A DNA stretch of 64,000 bases from an uncultured Draconibacterium sp. (GTDB lineage Bacteria; Bacteroidota; Bacteroidia; Bacteroidales; Prolixibacteraceae): the NCBI RefSeq assembly GCF_963677575.1, contig NZ_OY782038.1, positions 2,359,501 to 2,423,500 on the forward strand. The letters run 5' to 3'. The notes below the pieces were generated by a model. It was not told the DNA's origin. It saw only the letters and a program-made list of their open reading frames with translations, and searched no databases. A program made the position numbers and the translations under genes. Shown piece after piece: positions 19,634 through 29,572 of the stretch (position 1 is its first letter; each line of letters opens with the position of its first letter).

Positions 19634-20335
19634 CTAATCGATCTTATCAACATATAATTTTTTAATGGCACTTAAATAGTCAATATCCATTTTATCAGAG
19701 AAGATACGGACTGCCTCGTAAAGACTACCATCAAGATAAAACGATGCGCTGGCGGCATCAAATTCGTGCCCCTCCCAGTTGTATTTTACATCCATCGACA
19801 CTTTTGTAAATTCCTCAGAATCCAAATACTTAGGCACTTCAATATACGCAAAAGTAGGATCCTGCACATTCAAGAAAATACCGTCGGCCAGTTTGTTCAG
19901 TTCAAGGAACTTTACAATTTTCACATTCGCCTCCAATTTGCCTTTCAGTTTCTTTTTCATCAGGAAACTAATTCCCTGATCAACATAAGCTTCCTGAATT
20001 TTTACCAACAGATCGAGCGATGGCAAGTGTTTTATTCGAATAGCATTCAGAAAGGTTGAACCTATTGCCATGTATGCTTTTCCTGCATCAAAATTCCAGT
20101 CGTACTTCTTTTCGATGGCTTGTGTGGCCCTCAACACCTCCTCCAGCGGATATTGCTTATCCAGCACCATGTAGATGTACAACGACCCCGGATCAGTCGG
20201 CAGGTTATGGTAATATCCGGGAAAGGGATTTAACGATTCGAACACCAGGCTTTCAGGAAGAATCTTTTCCTCAACCGAAACAACCATATCTTTTTTTGTG
20301 AGGTTTACGAATACCTCCATCTTTTTATTTCCCAT
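19634..20335 (-). CDS. conserved hypothetical protein
   Basis: 233 aa from the ATG at 20335 (MGNKKMEVFVNLTKKDM); a longer frame to 20419 would overlap the divergent gene and starts with an unlikely hydrophobic tail. No signal peptide or membrane helix. The sequence alternates short helices and strands (EVLRATQAIEKKYDW, VDQGISFLMKKKLKGK, FTKVSMDVKYNWEGHEF), and I recognise no known domain. It is transcribed divergently from the YgjP-like peptidase gene with only 38 bp between the starts. The function is not known to me. Confidence 0.7.
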   Translation of the reverse strand: MGNKKMEVFVNLTKKDMVVSVEEKILPESLVFESLNPFPGYYHNLPTDPGSLYIYMVLDKQYPLEEVLRATQAIEKKYDWNFDAGKAYMAIGSTFLNAIRIKHLPSLDLLVKIQEAYVDQGISFLMKKKLKGKLEANVKIVKFLELNKLADGIFLNVQDPTFAYIEVPKYLDSEEFTKVSMDVKYNWEGHEFDAASASFYLDGSLYEAVRIFSDKMDIDYLSAIKKLYVDKID

Positions 20336-20341
20336 GATTGA

Positions 20342-20349
20342 TATCTTTG
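20342..20349 (+). promoter_or_regulatory. -7 box of the YgjP-like peptidase gene
   Basis: TATCTTTG, a perfect TAnnTTTG match, 24 bases before the ATG at 20374, in the 38-bp divergent spacer. Confidence 0.5.
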
Positions 20350-20373
20350 ATTTTTTATTTTTAACAATAACGT

Positions 20374-21072
20374 ATGGCAAGCCAAGTAGTTCAATTAAAA
20401 CATATAGGCAAGGTAACATTTTCTCAGAACCAGCGATCTAAAAATATTAAACTTAGCGTAAAACCCGACAAATCGGTGCTGGTTTCTTTTCCTTTTTTTA
20501 TCACACCAAAGGAGGCGATGGCTTTTGTGGTAAAAAATGAGCATTGGGTTTTAAAGCAGCAGGAAAAAATGCAGGCCCGCTCAACCATCATAAAACCGGG
20601 CACCGAGATTGAAACTAAGTTGCATAAAATCCGCATTGTTCAGGGCGAAAAAAACGATGCCAACCGACAAGGCGATAACATAATAATTTCGGTTACTGAT
20701 TTTGAAAACGAAGACTCGATTGCTTTTATCGATGAGATTGTAACTACTGTTTACCGCCACGAAGCCAAACGTTTACTCCCGGTACGAATTTCCGATCTGG
20801 CCAAAAAACACGGTTTTAACTACAACAAAGTTACCATCCGTAACAACCGTCGGAACTGGGGAAGCTGCTCGTCAAAAAACAATATCAGCCTGAATTTGCA
20901 AATGATGAAACTGCCCGTAAAGCTGATCGATTATATTCTGCTACACGAATTGGTCCATACCGAGATTAAAAATCATGGACCAAAATTCTGGGAACGACTC
21001 AACCAAATTACTGATGGCAAGGCACGCGAACTGGCACGCGAAGTAAAGAAGTTCTCCACTTACACTCTTTAA
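20374..21072 (+). CDS. YgjP-like (DUF45) zinc metallopeptidase
   Basis: 232 aa. The C-terminal metallopeptidase core has the zinc motif HELVH in LLHELVHTEIKNHGPKFWERL, preceded by the family signature NNRRNWGSCSSKNNISLNLQMMKLP. These are hallmarks of PF01863 (SprT/WLM-like, E. coli YgjP). The N-terminal part (FSQNQRSKNIKLSVKPDKSVLVSFP) is the usual beta-rich family region. Cytoplasmic, with no signal peptide. Its physiological substrate is not established. Confidence 0.88.
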   Translation: MASQVVQLKHIGKVTFSQNQRSKNIKLSVKPDKSVLVSFPFFITPKEAMAFVVKNEHWVLKQQEKMQARSTIIKPGTEIETKLHKIRIVQGEKNDANRQGDNIIISVTDFENEDSIAFIDEIVTTVYRHEAKRLLPVRISDLAKKHGFNYNKVTIRNNRRNWGSCSSKNNISLNLQMMKLPVKLIDYILLHELVHTEIKNHGPKFWERLNQITDGKARELAREVKKFSTYTL

Positions 21073-21193
21073 AGAACACATCATTTCAAAAGCGGAGTTA
21101 AATAAACCTCAATTTTAAGTACTATTACAGCGGTAGGGTACCACAACTGAAAAAGAGAATCTAAATTTGTCGTGTAATTTTAAAAGCTAAGTT

Positions 21194-21532
21194 TTGAGAG
21201 CACTATTCATACTGCTTTTAATTTATTTTCTGACAGGGACACTACAGATTACGGGCGACCAGACTTTTGCAAAAAAAGATATTGGTTTTTCAGCAGCAGC
21301 TGACACAACAGAGATTGAATGTATTGTGTCATCCGATTTTGATTTGTTCGAATCCTTACTCGAAAATCAGGAAGACAACGACCATAAAACCCTTGCATTT
21401 CAGAGAAAAAACACAACTTCCGGAGCATTTCCGAGAAGTAAAAATATTTCAGGAAACGGTTCGATATCTGCTGTTTTTAAGAATATTCTTATTTATCATA
21501 CCAATCTCCCGCCGCCCAATTTTACTGTATAA
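21194..21532 (+). CDS. possible small secreted protein of unknown function
   Basis: 112 codons starting at a TTG. The N-terminus looks like a signal peptide (ALFILLLIYFLTG), followed by an acidic stretch (SDFDLFESLLENQEDND) and a Pro-rich end (YHTNLPPPNFTV). It lies before TrkH on the same strand, 195 bp away. A second frame (21267-21605) overlaps it but looks like noise. No family recognised. The non-ATG start and lack of a known domain keep this tentative. Confidence 0.35.
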   Translation: MRALFILLLIYFLTGTLQITGDQTFAKKDIGFSAAADTTEIECIVSSDFDLFESLLENQEDNDHKTLAFQRKNTTSGAFPRSKNISGNGSISAVFKNILIYHTNLPPPNFTV

Positions 21533-21727
21533 AATTTCGGATTGCTGCAATATCCCGAAGTTGATGCTAAGATTTCGATTGGCGAAAGACTATTCCATTT
21601 TGTAAATTTATAGAGCCATCGCAACGCATTTAATTCGAAAGCAAAAACATTTTAAGAACGAACTGAAAAATGTAAAGCAGCAACATTATCATCCATTGCC
21701 ACTTTTTTTAATACCTTTTTGGAATAA

Positions 21728-23194
21728 ATGAAGCACCTGAAAATAAATATCGCTTTAATTTTACACATCATTTCGATCGTAATAACCTTCGAAAGTCTTT
21801 TTATGCTCTTTGCGGTTATTGTCTCATTTATTTATAAAGAGAGTGTTTCTACTGATCTGTCGCATACTTTTATGATCACCTTTGTTTTGGGGGTTGCTTT
21901 AAACCTGCTTACCAAAAGACAACGGCAGGTAGAACCGTCGTTGCGCGAGAGTTTTATTATTGTTACGCTGGCCTGGGTGGTAATGGCTTTGGTGGGCACA
22001 CTCCCCTATTTGCTAACCGGAAGTATCCCGAATTTTACGAATGCTTTTTTCGAATCCATTTCCGGATTTACCACAACCGGATCGTCTATTTTGTCCGACA
22101 TAGAAGCGCTGCCCAAAAGTGTTTTGTTTTGGCGTGCGGAAACCCACTGGATTGGCGGAATGGGAATTATTGTTTTGGTGGTGGCCATTATGCCGTTTCT
22201 GAAAATTAACGGTATTTACCTGTTTTACTCCGAAGTATCGAGTGTGGCCACCGAAAAAGTATCGACACGAATACGTAAAGTAGCACGCAGATTATGGCTG
22301 ATTTATATGGGGCTGACTTTTGCCGAAACTATTATTTTATGGATCGGCGGCATGTCGCTGTTTGATGCCATTTGCCATTCGTTTGCAACCATTGCCACTG
22401 GCGGATTCTCCACAAAGAATGACAGTTTGGCCAGTTTCTCTCCATTTATACAATACACCGTTACCTTTTTTATGCTGCTTTCGGGAATCAACTTTGTGGT
22501 GCATGTTTTCTGGTTACGTGGCGATTTTAAAACCGCATTCAAAAACGAAGAACTACGACTGTACTTAAAAATCATTTTGGTGGCCGGAACGATCATCACC
22601 CTGTCTCTTTTCTTTCATCATCAGGATATGGGATTTGAGCCGGCTTTCCGTCATGCCTTTTTCCAGGTGGTTTCCATTATTACCGCAACCGGTTTTGCCA
22701 CGACCGATTATTTGCAGTGGCCCTTACAATCCATCGGAATAATTGCTATTCTGATGTTGATCGGAGCATCGTCGGGATCAACAGGCGGTGGCGTAAAAGT
22801 TATCCGTCACCTGGTTGTTTTTAAACGCATTCGCACACTCTATAAAGAATATTTTTCGTCAAGCACCGTAGTTCGAGTGGTTCATTACAATAAGAATGTT
22901 GTACGACCCGAGCTCATTAACCGGGTATTCACTTTTGTACTTTTTTATTACCTCATCCTTATAATTGGCACGATGATAATGATGCTTTGGACAAACGACC
23001 TGAAAACTTCGTTTGGTGCGGTGGCCACAAGTATGGCCGGAATTGGTCCGGGATTCGGTACCGTTGGACCTGTAAGCAACTTCCTGCATTTACCCGACGG
23101 AGCCAAATATTTCTTAACTGCGCTAATGGTAATCGGCCGTTTGGAAATCTATTCGGTACTGGTACTTTTCACCCCTTCGTTCTGGCTCGATTAA
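21728..23194 (+). CDS. trkH: TrkH-family potassium uptake transporter
   Basis: 488 aa, about ten membrane segments with the four pore (P) loops of the TrkH/KtrB superfamily: ESISGFTTTGSSIL, SFATIATGGFSTKND, VSIITATGFATTDY and a final loop with SMAGIGPGFGTVG, each bearing the filter glycine. Further marks are HWIGGMGIIVLVVAIMP and GASSGSTGGGVKVIRHLVVFKR. It forms the membrane subunit for K+ import. The cytoplasmic NAD-binding partner (TrkA) is not in the window. The gene ends 48 bp before the dGTPase. Confidence 0.93.
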   Translation: MKHLKINIALILHIISIVITFESLFMLFAVIVSFIYKESVSTDLSHTFMITFVLGVALNLLTKRQRQVEPSLRESFIIVTLAWVVMALVGTLPYLLTGSIPNFTNAFFESISGFTTTGSSILSDIEALPKSVLFWRAETHWIGGMGIIVLVVAIMPFLKINGIYLFYSEVSSVATEKVSTRIRKVARRLWLIYMGLTFAETIILWIGGMSLFDAICHSFATIATGGFSTKNDSLASFSPFIQYTVTFFMLLSGINFVVHVFWLRGDFKTAFKNEELRLYLKIILVAGTIITLSLFFHHQDMGFEPAFRHAFFQVVSIITATGFATTDYLQWPLQSIGIIAILMLIGASSGSTGGGVKVIRHLVVFKRIRTLYKEYFSSSTVVRVVHYNKNVVRPELINRVFTFVLFYYLILIIGTMIMMLWTNDLKTSFGAVATSMAGIGPGFGTVGPVSNFLHLPDGAKYFLTALMVIGRLEIYSVLVLFTPSFWLD

Positions 23195-23242
23195 GGAGAG
23201 TTCAAGAATTTCTTATACATTCGTGCAAGAATTTTTGAGACT

Positions 23243-24559
23243 ATGGATTGGAACACACTTCTTTCGCCAAAACGATTGGGCAGCAAGGGCACTTTAGGCC
23301 CCGTAACAAACGAAGACCGCACGCAGTTTCAGCGCGATTACGACCGGATCATTTTTTCATCGCCTTTCCGCCGTATGCAAAATAAAACGCAGGTTTTCCC
23401 GCTGCCCGAGCATATTTTTGTACACAACCGACTCACGCACAGCCTTGAGGTTGCCAGTGTTGGTCGTTCGCTGGGAAATTTATTGTCGGAATACCTGCTG
23501 GAAATCCACCAGGATAATCCCCTGATCCACGAAATTGGAACGATCGTTTCAACAGCTTGTCTGGCTCACGATTTAGGAAATCCGCCGTTTGGACACTCAG
23601 GCGAAGCCGCCATTTCAAACTATTTCAACAAAGCAAGCGGCCAGAAATTCAAAGACCAGCTTTCGGAAGGCGAATGGAAAGATTTCACTTGTTTTGATGG
23701 AAATGCTAACGCTTTCCGCACACTCACGCACCAGTTTAACGGCAAACGCGAGGGTGGTTTTGCATTAACATACTCAACACTGGCCAGCATTGTAAAATAC
23801 CCGTTCGAATCGGTAAAAGCTACCAAACCAAAATTTGGCTTTTTCCAGTCGGACAAGGACAATTACTACCACATTGCCAAAGAGCTTGGAATTGCGCAAC
23901 GCGAAGATGAAAGTTTTGCCCGTCATCCGCTGGTATACCTGGTAGAGGCTGCCGACGATATTTGTTACCAGATTATGGATTTAGAAGATGCTTTTAAACT
24001 GGGCATTTTAAACTACGACCGGATTCGTGGTCTTTTCCAGAATTTCTTTGCCGACGAGCGGATCGAACGTTTTGAAAAAACCTTTACCCAGGTAAGCGAT
24101 ATAAACGAACAAATAAGTTACCTGCGCGCCAACGTTATCGGGGAGTTGATTTACCGTTGTATCGATATTTTCAAAACCAATTACGAAACAATTATGGCCG
24201 GGACTTTCGCCGACAGTCTTATCGACCAGCTCCCGGAAAAGCAGGCCGCAGCTATGAAAGAAGTTCAGCGCATTTCGTTCAGTGAAATTTATGCTCACCG
24301 CTCGGTTGTTGAAATTGAAATTGCAGGTTATAAAATTATTGGTACGTTGCTGGAAGAGTTTGTTGATGCAATGACATCTCCGAAAGAGACATACAGCAAA
24401 AAAATATTATCGCTGCTGCCGGAACAATATAAAACCAGTGAAGATTCAGTTTACAAAAAGATTCAATCTGTAGTAGACTTTGTATCAGGAATGACCGATA
24501 TTTTCGCGCTCGATCTGTACCGAAAAATTAAAGGAATAAGTTTGCCCGGAGTGGTGTAG
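23243..24559 (+). CDS. dgt: dGTP triphosphohydrolase (dGTPase)
   Basis: 438 aa HD-domain enzyme converting dGTP to deoxyguanosine and triphosphate. It carries the metal-binding His in HNRLTHSLEVASVGRSLG, the HD pair in ACLAHDLGNPPFGHSGE and the last Asp in VEAADDICYQIMDLED. The N-terminal DYDRIIFSSPFRRMQNKTQV block is typical. It controls the dNTP pool. It is probably read with trkH (48 bp gap). After it, 24560-24630 is a low-complexity 'AACTGTAAACTG' spacer. Confidence 0.93.
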   Translation: MDWNTLLSPKRLGSKGTLGPVTNEDRTQFQRDYDRIIFSSPFRRMQNKTQVFPLPEHIFVHNRLTHSLEVASVGRSLGNLLSEYLLEIHQDNPLIHEIGTIVSTACLAHDLGNPPFGHSGEAAISNYFNKASGQKFKDQLSEGEWKDFTCFDGNANAFRTLTHQFNGKREGGFALTYSTLASIVKYPFESVKATKPKFGFFQSDKDNYYHIAKELGIAQREDESFARHPLVYLVEAADDICYQIMDLEDAFKLGILNYDRIRGLFQNFFADERIERFEKTFTQVSDINEQISYLRANVIGELIYRCIDIFKTNYETIMAGTFADSLIDQLPEKQAAAMKEVQRISFSEIYAHRSVVEIEIAGYKIIGTLLEEFVDAMTSPKETYSKKILSLLPEQYKTSEDSVYKKIQSVVDFVSGMTDIFALDLYRKIKGISLPGVV

Positions 24560-24630
24560 AAAGTTTACAGTCTCAGTTAACAGTAAGAAACGAACAACTG
24601 AAACTGTAAACTGAATACTGCAAACTAAAA

Positions 24631-25401
24631 TCATCCTTCCAGCAAATTATCGAGCAAACCTCCACGTGCTTCTTTACGGGCGTTTCCTCCTGCCGGCGAC
24701 AATTCAGCAATCAGTTTCCGAATTGGCATACTTTGCAGCCAAACTTTTCCGGTTCCGCGCAAAGTGGCTAAAAATAATCCTTCGCCGCCAAAAACCATCG
24801 AACGCAAACCACCGGCCTGTTCAATGCTGTAATCTATCGAAGTTTCGAAACCAACAATGCAACCGGTATCTACACGCAAGGTTTCGTTGTTCAACTGTTT
24901 TTCAATCACGGTTCCTCCGGCATGGATAAAAGCTCTTCCGTCGCCATCCAACTGCTGAAGAATAAATCCTTCGCCGCCAAAAAAACCGGCACCCAGTTTT
25001 CGGTTAAACGTTATCGAAATTTTCGTACCTAATGCTGCACATAAAAATGCATCTTTCTGAACGATTACCCTGCCTCCGAAATCAGGCAGATTCAATGGAA
25101 TAATCGTTCCCGGATAAGGAGCCGAAAATGCCACATGCTTTTTCCCCCAGCCCTGATTGGTAAAATGCGTAAGAAACAGCGATTCGCCACTTATTAATCG
25201 CGATCCCGCGGATAATACTTTATCAAAGAAACCGACTCTGGGGTTTGATCCATCGCCCATCCGGGCCTGAAACTCGATTCCATCTTCCATGTACAACATA
25301 GCACCGGCTTCGGCAATCACCGTTTCTGCCGGATCTAATTCAATTTCAACCAACTGAACATCGTGACCGATGATCTTATAATCAATTTCATGCGAATTCA
25401 T
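24631..25401 (-). CDS. AIM24/TIGR00266-family protein
   Basis: 256 aa. Family marks of the TIGR00266/AIM24 beta-sandwich proteins: [59 protein letters not shown] and [23 protein letters not shown]. It has a glycine-rich C-terminus. No signal peptide. The molecular role is not established, although proteins of this family are widespread. It converges with dgt and diverges from the pseudouridine synthase gene. Confidence 0.85.
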   Translation of the reverse strand: MNSHEIDYKIIGHDVQLVEIELDPAETVIAEAGAMLYMEDGIEFQARMGDGSNPRVGFFDKVLSAGSRLISGESLFLTHFTNQGWGKKHVAFSAPYPGTIIPLNLPDFGGRVIVQKDAFLCAALGTKISITFNRKLGAGFFGGEGFILQQLDGDGRAFIHAGGTVIEKQLNNETLRVDTGCIVGFETSIDYSIEQAGGLRSMVFGGEGLFLATLRGTGKVWLQSMPIRKLIAELSPAGGNARKEARGGLLDNLLEG

Positions 25402-25475
25402 AGCTTTAATTTTATGTTTGACCTCCGAATTTAGGTGAATTGTCGCAAATAAAATTCCAAATCAGAAAATTTAGC

Positions 25476-25483
25476 GATCTTTG
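25476..25483 (+). promoter_or_regulatory. -7 box of the pseudouridine synthase gene
   Basis: GATCTTTG, 7 of 8 matches to TAnnTTTG, 19 bases before the ATG at 25502. Confidence 0.4.
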
Positions 25484-25501
25484 CACAAAATAATTTTAGC
25501 A

Positions 25502-26434
25502 ATGCGCAAGAATAACAACAGCAACCGGGGCAGTTCGCAAGGTAAATCATCCGGCAACAGTTCGAAACGTTCGGTGAAATCACCTTCAGGAAAACGAATT
25601 GGGAAATCGCGGGTGGTTGAGAAATCGGAACCCAAAAGAGAATTCAAACCCCGGAAAAATTATGGCAAACCGGCCGATAAGAAAAAAGAGGCCGCTGCAC
25701 CAAGGCCAAAACTAAAAACGCTTTCGGCCGAAGGGATGCGCTTAAATCGTTTTATCGCCAATGCCGGCGTTTGCTCGCGCCGCGAAGCTGATACTTTTAT
25801 TGGTGCCGGAGCGGTAACCATTAACGGAAAGATTATTACCGAGCTGGGGACACGTGTATTGCCGGGCGACGAAGTTCGTTTTGACGGACGGAAAATTGAA
25901 GCCGAGCGCAAAGTGTATATCTTGCTAAATAAACCAAAAGATTACGTAACCACCACCGACGATCCGCATGCGGATAAAATTGTGATGGACTTGATAAAAG
26001 ATGCCTGCGATGAGCGCGTTTACCCGGTAGGACGACTGGACCGGAATACAACCGGATTGTTACTGTTTACCAACGACGGCGATCTTTCGAAAAAGCTGAC
26101 GCACCCAAAACATAACAAAAAGAAGGTGTACCAGGTTACCCTCGACAAACCTGTTGAGCGCGGACACATGGATATGATTGCCGATGGAATTGAGCTGGAA
26201 GACGGCCCAATTGCGTCCGACGCCATAAGTTATACTGGAGACGATAAAACCGAGGTAGGCATCGAAATTCACTCGGGTAAAAACCGCATCGTGCGCCGTA
26301 TTTTCGAGCACTTTGGTTACCGCGTAAAAAAACTCGACCGTGTTCTTTTTGCCGGTCTCACCAAAAAGAATTTGCCACGCGGTAAATGGCGATTGCTTAC
26401 CGAAAAAGAGGTGAAGTTTTTAAAAATGATGTAA
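25502..26434 (+). CDS. RsuA/RluB-type RNA pseudouridine synthase
   Basis: 310 aa from the ATG at 25502, placed 19 bases after a -7 box (a frame from 25481 would start inside that box). There is a Lys/Ser/Arg-rich disordered tail of about 75 residues, then an S4 RNA-binding domain (MRLNRFIANAGVCSRREADTF), then the catalytic domain with VGRLDRNTTGLLLFTNDGDL holding the catalytic Asp of the GRLDxxTTG motif and KNRIVRRIFEHFGY. It converts a uridine in rRNA (RluB acts on 23S; RsuA on 16S). Which target applies cannot be told from sequence alone. A small hairpin CCCGA-AG-TCGGG follows at about 26458. Confidence 0.88.
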   Translation: MRKNNNSNRGSSQGKSSGNSSKRSVKSPSGKRIGKSRVVEKSEPKREFKPRKNYGKPADKKKEAAAPRPKLKTLSAEGMRLNRFIANAGVCSRREADTFIGAGAVTINGKIITELGTRVLPGDEVRFDGRKIEAERKVYILLNKPKDYVTTTDDPHADKIVMDLIKDACDERVYPVGRLDRNTTGLLLFTNDGDLSKKLTHPKHNKKKVYQVTLDKPVERGHMDMIADGIELEDGPIASDAISYTGDDKTEVGIEIHSGKNRIVRRIFEHFGYRVKKLDRVLFAGLTKKNLPRGKWRLLTEKEVKFLKMM

Positions 26435-26580
26435 ATAATAAATGGAAGACTGAAGCCCGAAGTCGGGAGAAAAGCTTATCCAGCTTAGAGCTTCAAAATT
26501 CCCTCATATAATAAAATCTATAGCTGTTTGTTAACCATCAATTGTAATTATTCTCACTACCAGTTACTAATAAACCGATT

Positions 26581-27069
26581 TTGGAAAAGGAATTCTTACA
26601 CATAATCCGGAAGAACCAGGGCATCATCCACAAAGTCTGCAACATTTATTGCGACACGGAAGATGACCGAAGTGATCTCTTTCAGGAAATTGTAGTACAG
26701 CTTTGGAAGTCGTACCCCAATTTCAGGAGAGAATCGAAGGTTTCTACATGGATGTATCGTGTGGCGCTGAATACCGCGATTACTTCATTCAAAAAAAGTA
26801 AAAGAAGACCTGACCAAAGTAGCCTGACGTACGATAATTTTCAGATTGAAGATGAAAAGTACGATACCGAAACCGAAGAGAATATAAAAGTATTGCACAA
26901 AGCCATTCAGCAGCTTACCGGAATTGAAAAGTCGATTGTGCTGCTGTACCTCGAAAATAAAAAGTACGAGGAAATTGCTGAGATTACCGGAATCACCCAA
27001 AACTATGTGCGGGTGAAAATGAACCGGATAAAAAAGAAGCTGAAAAAGATAATGGTAACAGAAGAGTAG
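26581..27069 (+). CDS. ECF-type RNA polymerase sigma factor
   Basis: 162 aa, starting at TTG. Region 2 has SDLFQEIVVQLWKSYPNFR and STWMYRVALNTAITSFKK; region 4 is LLYLENKKYEEIAEITGITQNYVRVKMNRIKKKLKK. The acidic linker sits between them. The next gene, 5 bp downstream, encodes a membrane protein with four predicted helices, the position of an anti-sigma factor. Genes controlled by it cannot be named from this window. Confidence 0.9.
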   Translation: MEKEFLHIIRKNQGIIHKVCNIYCDTEDDRSDLFQEIVVQLWKSYPNFRRESKVSTWMYRVALNTAITSFKKSKRRPDQSSLTYDNFQIEDEKYDTETEENIKVLHKAIQQLTGIEKSIVLLYLENKKYEEIAEITGITQNYVRVKMNRIKKKLKKIMVTEE

Positions 27070-27074
27070 TAGTT

Positions 27075-27749
27075 ATGGAATTAAACGAGCTGAAAAAAAC
27101 ATGGAGCAAAATGACCCCCTCCAAAGAGTTGGACGAAGACCAGCTGCACACTATGCTCAGCAAACGTACCAAAAGCCTGATTGAAAGGATCGACCGAAAT
27201 ATTAGGATTGGTTTTATTATTCTTCTGGGACTAATTGTCTTGTTTACATTTGATGATATTTTTTATTCTCAGGAATCATTAGAAAGTAGCCTCAGCAAAA
27301 CTCCTCTACCCAAATGGAATACGTTTCTGTCGGTTTTTGTGAACGTACTAATCGTTACCTCATTTCTTTATTTTGCAATAAAATACTATTTGGTAAAACG
27401 TCATTGCGATGTCACTTGCGACTTAAAAGGTACGCTAACAAAAATTATAGAGACACTAACTCTCTATCAGCGCCTTTTCTACCTAACATTGGCAAGTATT
27501 ATTATTACAATGTTATCAGCTTTTACAACTGGAATGTATATCGGGTTACATCAAAAGGCAGAAACGCAAGGGCTTCACATAGAAGAAATGGAAGCCATTA
27601 ACCTTTTCATTCCTATTTTATTTTCAATTCTTGTAATCGTACTCATTGGGGGCGTATTTCTTTTCCTTCGTTGGGGATTCCGCAAACTCTACGGCAACTA
27701 CATCAAAAAATTAAAAGCCACGCTGCGCGAGTTGGAAGAATTGGATTAA
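27075..27749 (+). CDS. membrane protein paired with the ECF sigma factor (possible anti-sigma)
   Basis: 224 aa with about four membrane helices: IGFIILLGLIVLFTF, FVNVLIVTSFLYFAI, FYLTLASIIITMLSAFTTGMY and IPILFSILVIVLIGGVFLFL. The soluble N-terminus (MELNELKKTWSKMTPSKELDEDQL) resembles the cytoplasmic heads of Bacteroidota proteins found after ECF sigma genes. The 5-bp spacing argues for translational coupling. Anti-sigma function is inferred from position only. The gap to glmM (27750-28009) holds repeat text with a CCCGAC...GTCGGG hairpin near 27874. Confidence 0.7.
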   Translation: MELNELKKTWSKMTPSKELDEDQLHTMLSKRTKSLIERIDRNIRIGFIILLGLIVLFTFDDIFYSQESLESSLSKTPLPKWNTFLSVFVNVLIVTSFLYFAIKYYLVKRHCDVTCDLKGTLTKIIETLTLYQRLFYLTLASIIITMLSAFTTGMYIGLHQKAETQGLHIEEMEAINLFIPILFSILVIVLIGGVFLFLRWGFRKLYGNYIKKLKATLRELEELD

Positions 27750-27979
27750 ATCAGTTTACATTATAGACTTTGTAAGGGGCAAATAGCAAAGCGCATGGAG
27801 TTTATGGTCTTTATCATCAAGTTACGAGGATCGAGTTGCGAGAATCAAGTATCCAGTTGAGCAACGCGAAATCCCGACCGCAAGCGTCGGGGTATTCAGG
27901 ATCACATCAATCAAAGCAAATTCTTCCAACAAATTGACTGGTTTTATCATCTAAGCGTCGAAATTCAGAATCGACTTTC

Positions 27980-27987
27980 TATCTTTA
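27980..27987 (+). promoter_or_regulatory. -7 box of glmM
   Basis: TATCTTTA, 7 of 8 matches to TAnnTTTG, 22 bases before the ATG at 28010. Confidence 0.4.
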
Positions 27988-28009
27988 CGCCTCAAACTGA
28001 ACAAAGATT

Positions 28010-29392
28010 ATGACTTTAATAAAATCAATCTCGGGAATACGAGGTACCATTGGAGGAAAACCGGGCGAAGGATTAAGCCCGCTCGACGTAGTTAAATTTA
28101 CTGCAGCATACGCCACCTGGGCCAAACACAAAGCAAACAAAGAAAAGATTACCGTTGTTGTTGGACGCGATGCACGAATTTCGGGCGAAATGGTAGCATC
28201 AATTGTAGTTTCAACACTGTCGGGAATGGGATGCAACGTGGTGAACATTGGTCTGGCAACCACGCCAACTACCGAAATTGCCGTTACCGAAGAAAAAGCT
28301 GATGGTGGAATTATCCTTACGGCCAGTCATAATCCAAAACAATGGAATGCATTAAAACTGCTGAATGCTGCCGGAGAATTTCTCGATGCCGAAGAAGGAG
28401 CAAAAGTACTGGCACTTGCCGATACTGAAGATTTCAGCTTTGCCGAAGTTGATGACCTGGGAACAGTGGTTGAAAAAGACTACACCGATATTCATGTGCA
28501 GCACGTGTTGGATCTTGATCTGGTTGATGTAGAAGCCATAAAAAAAGCCAACTTTTCGGTAGCTGTTGATGCCGTAAACTCGGTTGGTGGAGTTGCCATG
28601 CCAGCACTTTTTAAAGCGCTCGACATTGAAAACATCGTTGAAATTAACTGCGAACCAACAGGGCATTTTGCACACACTCCTGAGCCAATTCCTGAAAACC
28701 TTATCGAAACAGCAGAAATCATCAGTAAGAATAAAGTTGACGTTGGTTTTGTTGTCGATCCTGATGTTGACCGTTTGGTGATCATTAACGAAGACGGCAG
28801 CATGTTTAATGAAGAATACACGCTGGTAGCCGTTGCCGATTATGTGCTGAGCCAGACTCCGGGAAACACGGTTTCCAATCTGTCATCAAGCCGTGCACTG
28901 CGCGATGTTACTGAGAAACATGGTCAGAGTTACGCTGCCGGAATGGTTGGCGAAGTGAATGTTGTGGCCAAAATGCGCGAAACAAATGCCGTTATCGGCG
29001 GCGAAGGAAACGGAGGAATTATTTACCCTGCCAGCCACAGTGGTCGCGATGCCTTGGTAGGAGCTGCACTATTTCTTACGCATCTGGCAAAATCAGGGAT
29101 GAAATGCTCAGAACTTCGCAGAACCTACCCTGATTATTTCATCTCGAAAAACAAAATCGAACTGACTCCGGAAATTGACGTAGATGGAATCCTTGTAAAA
29201 ATGAAAGAAAAGTACGCACACGAAGAGGTAACAGCAACTGATGGTGTAAAAATCGATTTTGCTGAATCTTGGGTGCATTTACGAAAATCGAATACTGAAC
29301 CGATCATTAGGATTTATGCAGAGGCTAAATCAAGTGCAGAAGCGGATAAGTTGGCTCAACAAATGATCGATGAAATGAAAAGTCTCTTATAA
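28010..29392 (+). CDS. glmM: phosphoglucosamine mutase (GlmM family)
   Basis: 460 aa alpha-D-phosphohexomutase that interconverts glucosamine-6-P and glucosamine-1-P on the way to UDP-GlcNAc. All four active-site loops are present: the phosphoserine loop TASHNPKQWNALK, the Mg loop DPDVDRLVIINEDGS, the sugar-binding GGEGNGGIIYP and the phosphate-binding RKSNTEPIIRIYAEA. The N-terminal KSISGIRGTIGG is typical. A related phosphoglucomutase/phosphomannomutase specificity is possible but GlmM fits best in Bacteroidota. Confidence 0.88.
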   Translation: MTLIKSISGIRGTIGGKPGEGLSPLDVVKFTAAYATWAKHKANKEKITVVVGRDARISGEMVASIVVSTLSGMGCNVVNIGLATTPTTEIAVTEEKADGGIILTASHNPKQWNALKLLNAAGEFLDAEEGAKVLALADTEDFSFAEVDDLGTVVEKDYTDIHVQHVLDLDLVDVEAIKKANFSVAVDAVNSVGGVAMPALFKALDIENIVEINCEPTGHFAHTPEPIPENLIETAEIISKNKVDVGFVVDPDVDRLVIINEDGSMFNEEYTLVAVADYVLSQTPGNTVSNLSSSRALRDVTEKHGQSYAAGMVGEVNVVAKMRETNAVIGGEGNGGIIYPASHSGRDALVGAALFLTHLAKSGMKCSELRRTYPDYFISKNKIELTPEIDVDGILVKMKEKYAHEEVTATDGVKIDFAESWVHLRKSNTEPIIRIYAEAKSSAEADKLAQQMIDEMKSLL

Positions 29393-29572
29393 CCAACTGT
29401 ACAGAAGGTTACTCAAACGTTAAGCGCTCCTCTGGAAATAGGGGCAGAAATTAAATTTGAGCTAAATTTATGTTATAAAACATATTTTCATTGTTCTCTT
29501 ATTTAAAAACAATCTACATTTGAACCGAAAACAATATTCAGTATAAAACTTACTGAAGAAAATAAACAAGCA

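Noticed and set aside
21267..21605. Second frame overlapping the small secreted-protein candidate
   Set aside because: No signal peptide and an unlikely composition; the other frame is the better (still weak) candidate.
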